From contig FN649735.1 in assembly GCA_000310025.1 (NCBI GenBank), positions 3,649,185 through 3,713,184 of the forward strand: 64,000 nt of DNA. Reading direction: 5' to 3'. The stretch's first letter is position 1; the number at the start of each line of letters is the position of its first letter. Shown piece by piece: positions 52,289 through 64,000 of the stretch. Source of the DNA: Ectocarpus siliculosus. Its lineage: Eukaryota; Sar; Phaeophyceae; Ectocarpales; Ectocarpaceae. The position numbers and the translations under genes were made by a program. The notes under the pieces were generated by a model, which saw only the letters and a list, made by a program, of their open reading frames with translations, did no database searches and was not told where the DNA came from.

Positions 52289-55000
52289 CGAAGTATTGAG
52301 GTAAGATGTGCACCCTCAAAATGGACGTGTACCGATTTTATTGGAGGGACGCGGCGTGTACGGTCGACAGTCTGAAGACAATCGATGGCACCACGACTCA
52401 AGCGCGGCGCCGAACAGCTCTCTCTTTGCGATCGGCGCACAACACGGATGCTATGAAACTTGCATCATTGGTTGGAAAATTACCGTGCGCCGCTCCGGCG
52501 GGGGGATTAGGAATTTTTCTTGGCTTCCACCGGGTGTATGGTAGGTGGTATGGATTGCGTGACGGACGAATGTGGTGATGCGTTGCCTTTTCGTGGCCCA
52601 CTACCACCGTAGGTGACATAAGATAGCACACCCGCTGGACCGATTTCCATTGCTCGATTTCTCCCAAGCAGAAATATTGGTGGTGCCGAAGATGGGCGGC
52701 GTTGGAACCGTCTTGTCGAGAGCGTTCCGAAAACATACCGCTTCACCTATGCATCTTCTTCGTCGTGGTGTAGTCGAGATTTAAAAATCTGTCCAGGGAG
52801 CGTTGTATCTTCCGTCATGCCACCTATTTTCCCACCACCTCGGCAACGATATCGTTCAAGGGCTGCCGGACTCGGCTCAACGCGGCCAGGGGTATCCTTT
52901 CTCCGTACAACCACAAGCTTTGCTCTACACCCGAAGGAAGAGCATACTTGTAGTCAACAGAATTCCGCGCTTGAAAGTTTTGGATTATTGCCGTCCACGG
53001 ACAGTGAATAACATCTTCACGACCACCCCTTCCTTTCCTCTCCCTCCGTGTCGGGATACGTCCGATTATTCCGGCAGACGTGGAAATCTCGCATCAGGAA
53101 CGCGGCTTGGCAGTTCTGGGCTGGGGGGCCTCTTCTGGGGGCTTAAAAAAAAAAAAGTCCACAATTCTCCGCGGCATGGGAAACCTAACGCGAACGTTTA
53201 GGCTCGGCAGAGACGCCGTGCCTGAGAAGTATGTTAAAAGGGGGTGCGTACGTAATACGCATTTGTTTGCTGTAAGGCACAGGGGGCGGGTCGATCTCCG
53301 CGGCGCCGTGGGGCGGGTGCCGTGATGAGGCACAAAATGTGATAGAATTGAAGCGGCAAAGCACCACTCGCACCCCCCCAGCAACTGATATATACTGACT
53401 CCGTAGAAGCGTGTCTAGTATCCATAAACCATTTTGTGCTATTTGAGCGGATGGATGTTCAATGGTATGGTGTTGCAGGTCGGATGTTAGACTTTGTTCA
53501 GTTCATGTTGAATAGGCATTGCTTGCCGAGCGGGGGCGACGATCTACGTTTGTAGATACGTCTCGTTTGCCCGATGTGTTGCCAGCGCCGGCTGCTTGTT
53601 GTCTGGCTGGGGCTCTCTGTTGTTGTTGTTGTTGTAGTTGTTGTTGTTTTGCTATGTTGATTGTTTTTTCGAAGCGTATACTAGTAGTTTGGGTAGTTGG
53701 CCTGTGACCACGGAAGGCATCCGCGTCAGGGGGGCCGGTACGGATGTTAAAAGGTACTGAGCAGTACTCAGAACGGCGTTCATGTAAACATTAACGGATC
53801 ATACCGTAACTGCACAACAACAAAACATTGTTGTTGTTGACGACATGATGAGCAGAAAACAGAGAGTGTGAAGAGCTCCGTGGGTCGCCCTTCCAGTTTT
53901 TTTTTTGTCGGTTGACGGCCAAACCGTGAAGAACCTGGGAACCGTTTGGCCAGACGAAAACCGGTGCAGAATCGTTCTGGAAACCGCAATGTTCTGGTGG
54001 GTTTTCTTCAGAATGTATTTTGAGATTCTTTCTTGAAGGGTATATTCGAGTTTGAGGCAGGTTCTCTTTGTGCGGATGGGGCCTTTTTCCAGGTTGGTTC
54101 GTCTCTCGGTTTGCGTTGTAACTTGCTATTGCATTGATTGGTGATTTCTGATTCCACGTGCCAGAAGTGTGCACCCTTTTTTGGGTTGTTTTTGAAGCGT
54201 GTACCCTTTTTGGGGTTGTTGAAGTGTGTGCCTTTTTTGGGTAGTAGCTGGAGTGTGTATCCTTTTTTCCGGAGTTGAAGTGTATACCCTTTGGGGGGTT
54301 GTTGAAGTGTGTACCCTTGTTGGGGTTGTTGAAGTGTGTACCTTTTTGGGGTAGCTGACGTGTGTGTACCCTTTTTTCGGAAGTTGAAGTGTGTGCCCTT
54401 TTTTCGGTAGTTGGGTCTGTGACCACGGACTGCGTCCGTGTCGTTGGGTCGGTAAGGATGTGTGGAGGGACTAAGCAGAGACCGGAACGGTTTGTTAATG
54501 TTTGGACAAACAAAATTACATGAATGTACGCGTACTCACTTCGTGCGTAGTGAAGCCCGTGCAGTCCTCGACGAACGCAAACAGTGGTTTGTCATCGCCA
54601 CGGAGACGTTTTGGGGCCGTCCCCTGATACAATGAAGTATAATATTGTTTCAACCGCATAATAATGTGCGCTGTTGAATCTCTTTCCCTGATTTTCACTC
54701 AAATCGAAACATTGTCCAAAGATACGTGCAACTGGTGATCCATGTCATTCCTCTATCTGGTCGAAGGAAATGAAAAAGCAATGACGTTTTGTGCGGCACT
54801 TTTCATACAGTGTTCACAATCTCTCGAAAACTACCTGTGAAATCGTTCTGCCAATGAACAGCAGTTCCGGCACCTGCAGCACTCCCGTGCAAACCCAAAT
54901 CCTGCAAGGTGGAATTCATTCACTCATTCCGAGAGCTGTGGCCTGCTTGTGTACACTGAATTCCAGGCGCAGCACAGAAAAGTCCGACCTTCCAAGATAC

Positions 55001-55257
55001 TGATACGAAAACAAAGTACAGTAGTGGGCCCTCAGCAACGCCTTTTGGAAAACGCCGGTGGCTCTGCATGGCACCGGTGGAATTGCTGGGCACCGACTGA
55101 ATCACCAAGTCCTACTGACGGTGAATGCTCGCAAATACGTGAAAAATGACTACTTCCATAAATTACTGTACAACCAGACAAGCTGCATTTGAACGTAGTA
55201 CTCGAGCATAGTGAAGCAACTAGAGGTGATAAAAGGGAAAAGACAAGACTCCCACAC
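55001..55257. other. 257 bp segment present only in copy B
   Basis: Copy A reads CCAAGATAC-TCCTGCAAACC. Copy B has 257 extra bases at this point. The ends lack TG...CA, inverted repeats or a clear target duplication (only ACT is shared), so it may be an insertion here or a deletion in copy A. Confidence 0.7.
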
Positions 55258-55519
55258 TCCTGCAAACCAATTCAACGCACAAAGACATGCTTGGGCGCCT
55301 GCCACCTTTCCTTTATAGCTTACGGGCTCGACTCTTGACCTGCAATCCGAAAATATCTTCATGAACACGCATAGATAGGTATCCACATACCGTTCCCAAA
55401 GATGCTCGAAAACAACCAACTCCGGTCACCAAGCTGAGCATGTTAACATCGAGACACACGCAACTCAGCCCGAGAGATGTTGGAAAACAACCAAATTCGG
55501 TCGCAACCTGAACCGTTCC

Positions 55520-56277
55520 TACCAACACTCACTTCACAAATACGCAAAAGACGCGAAACACATGACCTGAAGATATTCGGTAGTCTAGCGGCGCTTTACT
55601 ATACAAGTGCTGGAAAGTCATCGCCTATATCATCAGGAATGCCTTTGGAGAGGAGTGGTCTAAGGAGACAACTGCCAGACCAAACACCCGTCACACTCAT
55701 TTTCTCATGGATGATTCTGCATACAAAACAACAAGACAGGGACCACATATAAATACAGTGCGCCACCACGTTGCAACGGAAGAAGTAAGGAATTCAGGCT
55801 AAAAACAAAATAATAACGGTGGACTTGATTGACTTGATAAGAACGGGTGCTCAGTTACAGAACCCCTCACAATACCAATGTTGTACTAGCTCCCCGGAGA
55901 AATCAGGAACGAGCCTCGGTCAGAACATTAGGCTCTCGAGTGGTGACACCTTTTCTGCGTTTGTTTATCTATGCGTTCCTGGTTCAAAAGGGTAACCGGT
56001 ATTGACGCAACGGAGACCTTCAACCCAATGGCACCCGACTATAGCTGCTAGGAAAGCCCTCGGCGATTGTTGACAGTATGTATACCTACCGTTGTGTGAG
56101 GTGTGAAAATGAAATACATGAGGTAAGAGAGGTGGTGCTTGACCTTGTGCTGGGTGCTCTTCTATGTGCGGTGATCGAGTGCAGTGGCTGATATAGCGTC
56201 GGCACGTGGCGTCTGCAGTCACGCTCTCTTTTAGCTTCTCTCCATCCTTCCGTGGGAGAAGAACCGACAAGAGAATA
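55520..56277. other. Intergenic, 3' side of the WSC gene
   Basis: No gene recognised; the right part should hold the 3' UTR of the minus-strand WSC gene, whose stop codon is at 56278-56280. Confidence 0.5.
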
Positions 56278-59200
56278 TCAGTAGACCATGAACGTGGTGA
56301 GTGCCAGGCTGCCTCCACAAATGCGGCTTGGGTCGCCGCTGCACGGCGTGTCGCACGTCGCCGTTCCATACCGGTCGTAGTCCTCGTCTGCAGCTCCGCA
56401 GAAACACCTGCCAAAACAAGAATGCACAAACGAACTTGGTTCACCCTTCCGTGTATCAATATCAACTTGCCCTTTCAGACCTGGTGTAGTAAGGACAGAA
56501 GAAGGTGTGGATAGACAGATCGGAACAGTTTCTTTTGAGAAGACGACAATAACAACATCGAGCAAGCCGGAACTCACTCTCTCCCCCACTGGACGGCGAA
56601 GTACTTGGCGTTGAACTCGGAACAGAAATCCATGCACCACTGAGGAGCGATTGAACGCGGCGACAGATCGCGGCGACAGAGGGGTGGGGGGAGGGTGAGT
56701 CTTCACAGCGAAACCGGGCGAGGGCCAAGAAGCGTCTTCGTGCACGACGTGCAACGACTGCGTACTTTGTCAGTTGCCTAAGGGATAGTTGTGGAGAGCT
56801 CATTGTAGCTACGTGTGTGTCGCGGTAACTTACATAGAGCCCATAACTTACATAGAGCCCATTCCATCAACGTGATCGACCTGCAGAACCGACCATGCTG
56901 CTCAAATCTAAAACAAAATCGCGAGAACAAGGCAGCTTACGCTCGCATCCCTCGTCTCGTTTGATGGGCGATAGCCGTTATATTTCCTCTTCTAGTCATG
57001 GAATCATGAAGCAATCGTTGTCCAACGATGACTCACCTCGTGTGTCATGTCGTTGCTCGTCGTGAGCTTCAGGGACAGAGCACGTTCGAAGCGATGGTCG
57101 CTGTAGCAGCCAAGGTACCTTGATCCCTCCGGGATGTCGGTTGCGAGAGCGCTGCCGTACTCGTACAACGATATGGCCCAGTAGCCGCCACAGGTTTGCT
57201 CTTCGTCTCCAGCGCAAGGGTATTCACAGGTGGTCGAGCCGTGGCGGAAGAGGTCTTCGTCGTCCTTCTCATCTGTAGATCCGCACCAGCACTGTCAGGA
57301 TTCGAGTAGGACGGGAGGGTGGCGAGAGGGGGGGTGCCGACATGCAAGGAGAGTGTTCGTTCGGATTCTCATCCTGCCACTTTGGTACAAGAGCCGAGTC
57401 ATGCAATGGACCGCTGATCGGATATTGTTTCGAAGCTTAGTAAATCCGCTGTAGCATCACAATCAAAGGCCGCGTGAAAACGTGCCCCCCCCCCCCCGGC
57501 GGTGTTCATTGTAGAGTGCCGCGGAACTCACCGCCGTGTAAGATACGAAAGTCTCCACGGAGTGTGACACAAATTAACGGCAGGGAAAAGTTAGAAATTT
57601 GGAACGTTGCCTGATACTGTCACGATACACGTTCGCAGCTCGCGCAGAACGTGCACGTTTTGTCTAGCTCTGCGAGTCTTCGGCGGTTGAACCCCGGGTG
57701 CCGAAAGGTTTAACGCTTAGAGTTGGAAGGCGTGTTTAACTCGAAGAATAATCGCGCCTCATCGATCCGCTCACCTCTGAGCCGTACTGCATCCCGAAAA
57801 AGTCGTCGCCCTCGCAGTACGTGGCGCACATCTTTTGGTGTAGCAGGGCGGTGAAGAGAGGCAAGGAAAGCATTGTCAGCACGTGGTGGATGCAACGGGC
57901 CGGCGACGGGAAGCATTCACATTCCGCATCCATGTGCCAGACTACATACCAGAAATACAAATTGCTTTTCCCACTGACAGTGGGATCCCCATGCCGGTGA
58001 CTTTGGTTCCAGTCGAACCTGAACGAGACGGTTCGCACAGAATCTGGGAACGAACAGGGGCTTTCCCATGGTTGGGTTTTCTCATGATCGTGATTCTGAT
58101 CGGGTCATGACTCGGTCATGAACCGATGACTCGGTCATGACTGGGCATGACTGCGATCATGACCCAGTTATGACCCATGCCCGGGTCATGACTTGATCAC
58201 GAGATTGAGTGACGTCGTGATCGAGGTCACGACCGCAGTGATGCCCAGGCCATGGCCCGGTCGTGATCGGGTCAAGACTCGGCCATGGCCGAGTCGTGCT
58301 CAGATCATGACTCGGTCTCGGCCGAGTCACGACTCGAGCAAGAACGGGTCATGAACTGGTCATGATTGGCCATGACATGGTGGTTATGGTTTCGTAGGTC
58401 ATGGCCAGTTTCTTCATGAGCTGGTCATCACTCGACCATGGCCTGGGTATGGGGTGTGCAAATAAGCCATGCATCCATAGGCGGAAAACACCCTATGCAG
58501 GAAACAAGATGGGGGGAAATGTTCATGTCCCCATACCCTGCTCTGCAACACCATCGTCTTCTATCCCTCCACCCGGTATCCAATTGATTTACACCCAATG
58601 CTTTTCTGGTGCTCCCAAACAATAGAATATCTGCTTTGGCAGGGGCGTGAAACCGTCAATAATCCCAACGCTAACTATAACAACCCTTTCCCCTTTCCCC
58701 AAGCCGACACGATAGGTACTAGGTAGGCGCTGGGTGGATAAGTTCTACGTTGGTGTTCCGGCATTGGCGCTAGCCTGGCCTTGATGGGACAACTTCTAGG
58801 TGAGAGTGCGGGCGTAGGTGCGAGGTTGACGTTGATACGATGAATCTAGACAGACCGGCGGGCGATGACATGATCAGGTCTCGGTCATGGCCCACTCATC
58901 GCGACCCGCTCATGGCACGATCACGACTCGGTAAATGACGCCATCATGGCGAGATCACGACCTAGTCATGATCCGACAGTCTCTTGTCGACACTTCCTGC
59001 AAAAGAGATGGACAATCACAGGGTCATGACCCGGTCATGAGTGGGTCGTGATCCGATCATGATCGGTTCCGTCATCGATAATGACCGAAATCATGACTCG
59101 TGGTGACCCGACCATGATGGGATCATAACGTGATCAAGACCCGATCACTGAGTCATCATCATGATCACGCTCACGATCTAAACCAATAAATTTTCCCATT

Positions 59201-59527
59201 GAAACGAAAACCGAAAGAACGCCCTACAGGGCGAATTGCGCGCTCAATCGATCAGGTCGCCATGCGAACCACACGAGAGAATACCGACATGAAAAGGAAA
59301 GAGCTTTACACGTTGTTTTTACGACCGCTCGGCCTCACCTCGGTCGTCAAGTCGCTGCTCCGGTATACGCTATCCAGAAGGCGGTCGTCGCGGCTGTCCT
59401 TCACGCATCCGAGGTACATAACTCCCTCGGGACTGCCGTGGTTTTTGACGCCTAAGGCGCTAGTCCTGATTGTTCCGGCGGGTCCTTGGATGGAGATGTT
59501 TTTATACTCCACCTCCGCGTCGGCCAC
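56278..59527 (-). CDS. C-terminal part of a jelly-roll/WSC gene: two WSC domains
   Basis: Five exons on the minus strand join in phase: 59339-59527, 57775-57831, 57037-57291, 56578-56639, 56278-56407, ending with TGA. The first exon ends a jelly-roll domain (EVEYKNISIQGPAGTIRTSA) and starts WSC-1 (YLGCVKDSRDDRLLD, SSDLTTE). WSC-1 continues with MCATYCEGDDFFGMQYGSE and CWCGSTDEKDDEDLF, ending CGGYWAISLYEYG. WSC-2 follows after a short spacer: YLGCYSDHRFERAL, WCMDFCSEFNAKYFAVQWG, CFCGAADEDYDRYGT, PCSGDPSRICGG. Each WSC has the usual eight-cysteine pattern and shares the same exon phases. WSC domains bind carbohydrate and occur on cell-wall sensors and wall-modifying enzymes. The gene is continuous with exons at 59941-63582. 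No membrane segment is seen after WSC-2, so the protein is probably secreted. Confidence 0.88.
58081..59180. repeat. Degenerate palindromic TCATGA-rich repeats in a WSC-gene intron
   Basis: Two blocks (58081-58436 and about 58865-59180) consist of 10-12 bp degenerate units of the type CTCGGTCATGA or GGTCATGACC, many of them self-complementary. They fill most of the 1.5 kb intron between 57832 and 59338; the 400 bp between the blocks look unrelated. Confidence 0.85.
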
Positions 59528-59940
59528 CTTGCGAGGAAGCGATTGAGATACAGACGGGCGAATACAGAGGTTAACGAGAACCTAGCACCCAGTTAGCGCA
59601 CCGCAGAGCGTTGAAATCTACCTCGCGGACGTTGCGAGGAAAACAAGGTACTCAAGAAGAACATCATCACTTCAAACGTCCGAGGGGCTTCAAACATGAG
59701 CTTGGCAAACCTTTTGTTGTGACTTGTGGTGACCTGAAAAGCCAACATCAAGAAGAGGCAAAATAGTTGCTTATATCAACAATGAAGGTCCAGATTGGTG
59801 CATCGTCATGCTGCCAGGTGGAAATCAAACAATAATAATTGATCGTTCGCAGGACTTCAGGTACCAAAGACGCCGAAGCAAATATGGCACACAGTGTATA
59901 CTCCACCTCATGCAATCAGTCCTGCCTGCGAGCACTCCAC

Positions 59941-62900
59941 CTTGTTCCTGATGTGGTAAAGTCCGAGTTTGAACATCATCGTGTCGGCGTCGTTATTCCA
60001 GGCCACGGGCTTGTAGCTGGAAGGCCACACCGCCTTACCCTCCACCGCGCCCGAGAAGTGGACCTTGGTTGAAGTTGAACGGTAGGGAGGGTATCCCACG
60101 AGTCAGACGGGGGTGGCGTAGCGTGTCTCGCCTCAAGCGATGGCTTGATTCTCGAAGAACCAACACTGTAACAACGACTACATACATAAGACTATTGCCA
60201 TAAGTATGCTTCGAAACAGCATGGGGAAGTACCTGCTTCCGACACAACACGTTGGTATGACCCAATGAGCGTACCTCGTGAGAATTTAACTGCATGCACG
60301 TTGTTCGCCACTTTTAGCCTATATGTCGAGATGATGTTGCGGAGCAACTCCGGTTGTTCCCTGGGTAAGATGCTCATTTGAAGTCTCGTGATATGGCGAT
60401 GACATGGACACGCCAATCAACAGTAGGCAACGCATCCACACCTCCATGGACTTCCCGAAGGTCGTCTGGATTTCGACGTTGACCCACTCTCCTGTGGCGT
60501 CCTCCCAGCTCAGGAACTCGTCCATACCCTCGACAATGTCGGATTCATCGTTGTTGAAACGTACGTTGATTCCGTCATTGTTGGCCGTGACGGAGAACAG
60601 GGGGTTTCCCAAGAGCTGAAAGCCTCCCGAAACGCCTTTCATCTGGCCCAACCGGCTGGAGGACCCGGAAACCTTCATGCCGTCCTTCGCTTTGAAGCTG
60701 TACTTGAAAATGTAGGTCTCGCCTTCGGGGTGTGGCAGGATGAGTGGGGAAAGTTTGCATCTTCAATGGTAAAAATAAATTATGGTTCGAGACCCGCACA
60801 AATGGATCAGCATCCCGTCGGAATGAAGTATCTACACCTATTCCGTCCGCTCAGCATGTGCTCATTTCGTCATCGCATGATTTGAGTGATGATGGTCTAT
60901 GGATGCCTCGTTTTGGCGGGCAGGGTACTGCTTACCAACGGGGCGGGTATAGTTGGACGTCGGCGAGGCGAGCAAATCCAATAGGAGGCCACGATAGAAG
61001 ACCACGAAGCCCGAATCCATATACCAGCAGGACAGATTGCGCTTGGTTGCGTAGCAGTTACCACTTCGGAACGAACTAATTAAAGGGTACAGACAGGGAC
61101 AGTTTAAGCACGAGAGTGTCCGCGTAGGACGCCAATACAAATGATCTGATGTATCCCGTCCTGCGTTCGTCGAGTCCCGACGCCGAAACGAGGCTTACCC
61201 TTTGCGAACTGGAAGCCCCCGACGCCTTGCTGCACCAAGACTTCGGCGCGCTCTTTGTCTTCGGGGACGATGAACCTGGAGAAAAGAAGCGAACGTGCGG
61301 CAAAGAAGGGCGATGAATCAAGCATGAAGCCGCCGAAGTCAAGATAACCAAGCACGGCGCTGTTCGAGAGATGCCCTTCCGCGTATGGTGCACGGACGGG
61401 CGTTTTAATATTAGCGTTTCACTTGCTTCATAATTCCGGCTGGGTGGGAATCAACCAGAGATATATGTTGTCAGAATACACAAAAATTGCACGTTCCATG
61501 GTATATAATTTCTCGGCGACACGGGACAATTCCCTTGATCGTTACGTCATTCTTACCAATGTGCATGTTCTTGTTCGCACCTGGAGCAGGGTTCTACTTT
61601 CGTGCCGGCAGAGCACGAGGTCAATGTCCCTCCCCGCGCCTCAACCTCCACCAAAGAACCGTAGCCGAAAACGCATTCCCAGTCGATGGTGTTGCCGCTG
61701 AGAGCTGTGCACGTGATGTCTGTCTGCTGGCACTGCCCCTTTTGGCGACAAGACATTCGGCATGTACGACAGAGGAGACGTTGTCCCGAATGAGAAAAAA
61801 TGAGGAGAATATGACGGTGGGTCACCCACCATAGTGGGCTTCAGCCAAATATATTCTGTATTCAGATCAGTGGACATTGCCTTGACGTCATCAAAATATT
61901 GGGGACGTGTTTGCGGGGCTGAATGGATGATATTCACCCCCAAACGGGAGTCACGTCGCAATATATTCTTCCTTACAATTGCGACGGGGGAGATTTTCGG
62001 GTTGATGGACCGTGCGATCTTTTCGATTGTCACATAACGGCAGATGCGTCCATGTATCGTATCGAATACGGAATGTTTCTACTGCTACATAGGGGGGCAA
62101 CCCTGACATGGTCAAAGTAGACTCACAGAGGAATCGACGGAGCACGTGTTTGTCGGGTCGTCGACGTGGGGGCTTGTCCGGATGATGCCGTTCGGTCCCT
62201 CGATCGAAATATCCTGATAGATGACCTCCTGGTCATGAACCTGCGGGTTGTAGGTGAATCATCGATGCAACTTATCGGTTGTGGTGGATCGTGACCTTTC
62301 ATTTCCGTTTCGGTGGTGGATCATGATCTTTCAGGAGATAATTTGGGCAAGAAGTGCATGGGCCGTCTGTGCGGGGCCCCGACTATACAACACAGGTGGA
62401 GAACTCTTTCGATTCGTCCTCGGCCTGCGGATAGAATGTATACCGAGTACGCGAGAAGCACAAGGGCAACACCACACATCAGAATGACCGGTTCGTCGAA
62501 ACCTTATGTAGGTTTACATGTTAGTCACCAAGATACCAAGATTTAAGAAGAGAAAACGACGCGACACGTGTTCTTTTGCCGAACGTCATGTTCCTGCAAG
62601 GCTGTGTTGAGCACGGGATCGTCGTTCCTTGGAAAAGAATCGCCAAAAAAGTTCACCTCGAAGACCATCAAAAGACCCAAATTTTTGACGAAAAGAACAA
62701 AGAAACTCGCTCGGTACTGCTCTTCTCCCGAACATCACGCAACGAGACTGCGACCTTGCAATACTCGCAGATTTCATGGTGCTACTACTGCCACTTCGAT
62801 CCTACGTCGCCGATGTTGAGTGACGACATCTGGAGGACGGTACTTCCCCAAGTACATTGAACTTGTGGAAAAATATTTACTAGCCCGAAGACAACATTCT

Positions 62901-63582
62901 GAAGGCGGCCGGGCGGGCATCCAAGCAAGGCAGGGTGGCGAGACGTACATTGTGAATGGAGTGGTAGAGACCCAGCTTCATCCGGACCATTTCGGAGTCG
63001 CGGTGCCAGGCCACGGGCTTGAGGTCACTCGGCCAGACAGCCTTTCCGCTGACGGCTCCAGAGATGTTCACCTGTTGCCAACACGCGAACAACAAGCATT
63101 GCCGGAAGGTTCACTGGTAGTTAAGAAATCAACACTACACCAGCCGTCGTTCGGAACAGCGGGTGCAAGGGGTGAATAACCCATCCATGTCAGCAAAAGA
63201 AAGAAACAACACTGATGGCACGCCTCAATATTTCGGCTCAAGGCAGAACGCGAATCTGACGCATTGGCACCCTCCGGGACTTGCCAGTTTGCTGCTGATG
63301 CAGTGAGTTGATGGGTCTGTCAAGGACATTCTAATACGGCGCACAACCGTAGTCGTCGAGGTCACTTCCACGTACCTCCATGGACTGTCCAAAGGTGGTG
63401 ATGATCTCCACGTGCACCCACTCCCCGGTGGCGGCATCCCAGTCCAGCGGCATGTCCAAGCCGTCGTGGTAGTCTTCGATGGACTCCAGGTTGCTGAAGC
63501 GAACGTGCAGCCCGTGCTTGTTGGCGGTGAGGGAGTAGATCGGGTCGCCCTTGACCATGTAGCCCCCCGCCGAGCCCTTGAG
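59941..63582 (-). CDS. N-terminal part of the jelly-roll/WSC gene: two concanavalin A-like domains, 5' end outside window
   Basis: Exons on the minus strand, all GT-AG: 63376-63582, 62949-63071, 62127-62240, 61581-61738, 61199-61275, an uncertain exon near 60930-61050, 60442-60760, 59941-60063. Domain 1 reads GDPIYSLTANKHGLHVRFSN, DWDAATGEWVHVEIITTFG, VSGKAVWPSDLKPVAWHRDS and IYQDISIEGPNGIIRTS. A Cys-containing linker follows (CQQTDITCTAL, YGSLVEVEARGG). Domain 2 starts FIVPEDKERAEVLVQQGVGG, then EGETYIFKYSFKAKDGMKV, DATGEWVNVEIQTTFG and VEGKAVWPSSYKPVAWNND. The pattern resembles concanavalin A-like polysaccharide lyase or lectin folds; I would not claim catalysis. The uncertain exon (LADVQLYPPR) ends in a phase that creates a stop with 60760, so a small exon or different splice site is missing there. 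No start codon or signal peptide is visible. Confidence 0.72.
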
Positions 63583-64000
63583 CTGAAAGGACAGTTTTCG
63601 TCCACGCACGGCAGCAGATACATGCTTGGTGAATAAAGTTTTTGTGGACTTGCGGGCAGTCGACAACTTTTGGTTTGACAGTGCCTCGATGACGTTCGAG
63701 GTGCTGTGTTTCGCACGGACCATCTATGTGACGCGAATTCGCCTGAATCCCTGTCGATTGCGGCAATCATCTCGCTCGTTGGTTGCGGCAGTATCAATGC
63801 TGACTTGACTCTCCGGCCATTCTTCACAACGTACACATGGGCTTTCGTGTGACCGCGAGTGTCAGCGCTGTGAACGTCAGGAGGTGTCTCTGCACGTGTT
63901 AACGGTAATGATTTTGGTCAACGGGGGTGCTTTTGGTCAAGCGGGGGGGATGTTTCACCTGTGAGATAACCATCGGCGCTATTATCGTCCTCGTTTGCTG
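63583..64000 (-). other. Intron or 5' region of the jelly-roll/WSC gene
   Basis: The exon encoding the first half of jelly-roll domain 1 (counterpart of EGETYIFKYSF) is not found here and should lie beyond the right edge. A repeated GGTCAACGGGGGTGCTTTTGGTCAAGCGGGGG stretch (in two parts) at 63917-63950 is the only pattern noted. Confidence 0.4.

Larger units (their letters stand above)
50579..55519 (+). repeat. Segmental duplication, copy B (direct orientation)
   Basis: Counterpart of 24410-29447, starting at CTCGCCGCGTAC and ending at AACCGTTCC. It lacks the 302 bp solo LTR, has a shorter (GTT)n tract and a differently organised minisatellite (about 54160-54415). It carries an extra 257 bp (55001-55257). 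To its right the sequence (TACCAACACTCACTTC...) is unrelated to gypsy-1, so this copy probably preserves the original right flank. Confidence 0.93.

Noticed and set aside
53791-54513. 240-codon minus-strand frame in segmental copy B
   Set aside because: Half of it is minisatellite translation and the copy A counterpart is broken into two frames.
58428-58622. Short frames within the intron between WSC exons
   Set aside because: No homology to WSC or jelly-roll modules and flanked by the palindromic arrays; the flanking exons join in phase without them.
1-64000. CRISPR arrays, operons, tRNA or rRNA genes
   Set aside because: No regularly spaced exact repeats, no prokaryotic gene packing, and no tRNA or rRNA core sequence noticed on either strand.

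Overview
The window is nuclear DNA of an intron-rich eukaryote, most likely a brown alga (Ectocarpus-like stramenopile). The evidence is a TAF6 gene split by many 0.2-1.3 kb introns, a secreted-type gene joining jelly-roll (concanavalin A-like) and WSC domains, TTAGGG-type interstitial repeats, and abundant Ty1/copia and Ty3/gypsy elements. The taxon is an inference. Two 100-N assembly gaps (16988-17087 and 40391-40490) interrupt the sequence.

Layout. 1-5125: a small tandem duplication with a lysine-rich putative exon, then sequence without a recognisable gene. 5126-12231: a complete Ty1/copia element (copia-1) with identical 325 bp LTRs and a perfect 5 bp target duplication. 12232-22773: upstream DNA and then TAF6 on the plus strand (ten exons identified, first exon not found). 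24410-29447: copy A of a 5 kb direct segmental duplication, carrying a later solo-LTR insertion. 29446-38127: a 5'-truncated chromodomain gypsy element (gypsy-1, plus strand) whose 3' end is interrupted by a nested, internally deleted copia element (copia-2, 33493-37836). 39326-50321: a second, 11 kb gypsy element on the minus strand (gypsy-2), decayed by single-base frameshifts but carrying an unexpected NADAR/YbiA-like domain between gag and protease. 50579-55519: copy B of the segmental duplication. 56278-63582: a minus-strand gene encoding two jelly-roll polysaccharide-binding-like domains followed by two WSC domains; its 5' end lies beyond the right edge.

The most unusual content is in the retroelements. 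The gypsy-2 NADAR domain belongs to a family of N-glycosidases that includes enzymes removing ADP-ribose from guanine in nucleic acids, so a retrotransposon carrying it may be defending its nucleic acid or handling an NAD-derived metabolite. Copia-1 has a UAG stop between integrase and reverse transcriptase followed by CAA CUA, which fits the TMV-type readthrough consensus CARYYA, and its gag/pol junction can be joined in frame by a 74 nt GT-AG segment. Copia-2 has near-identical LTRs but no integrase, which implies mobilisation in trans. The gypsy polyproteins end in a chromodomain plus a second, Tudor-like module. The two host genes look ordinary in function: TAF6 is a core subunit of TFIID/SAGA-type complexes, and the WSC gene product is probably extracellular and cell-wall associated.
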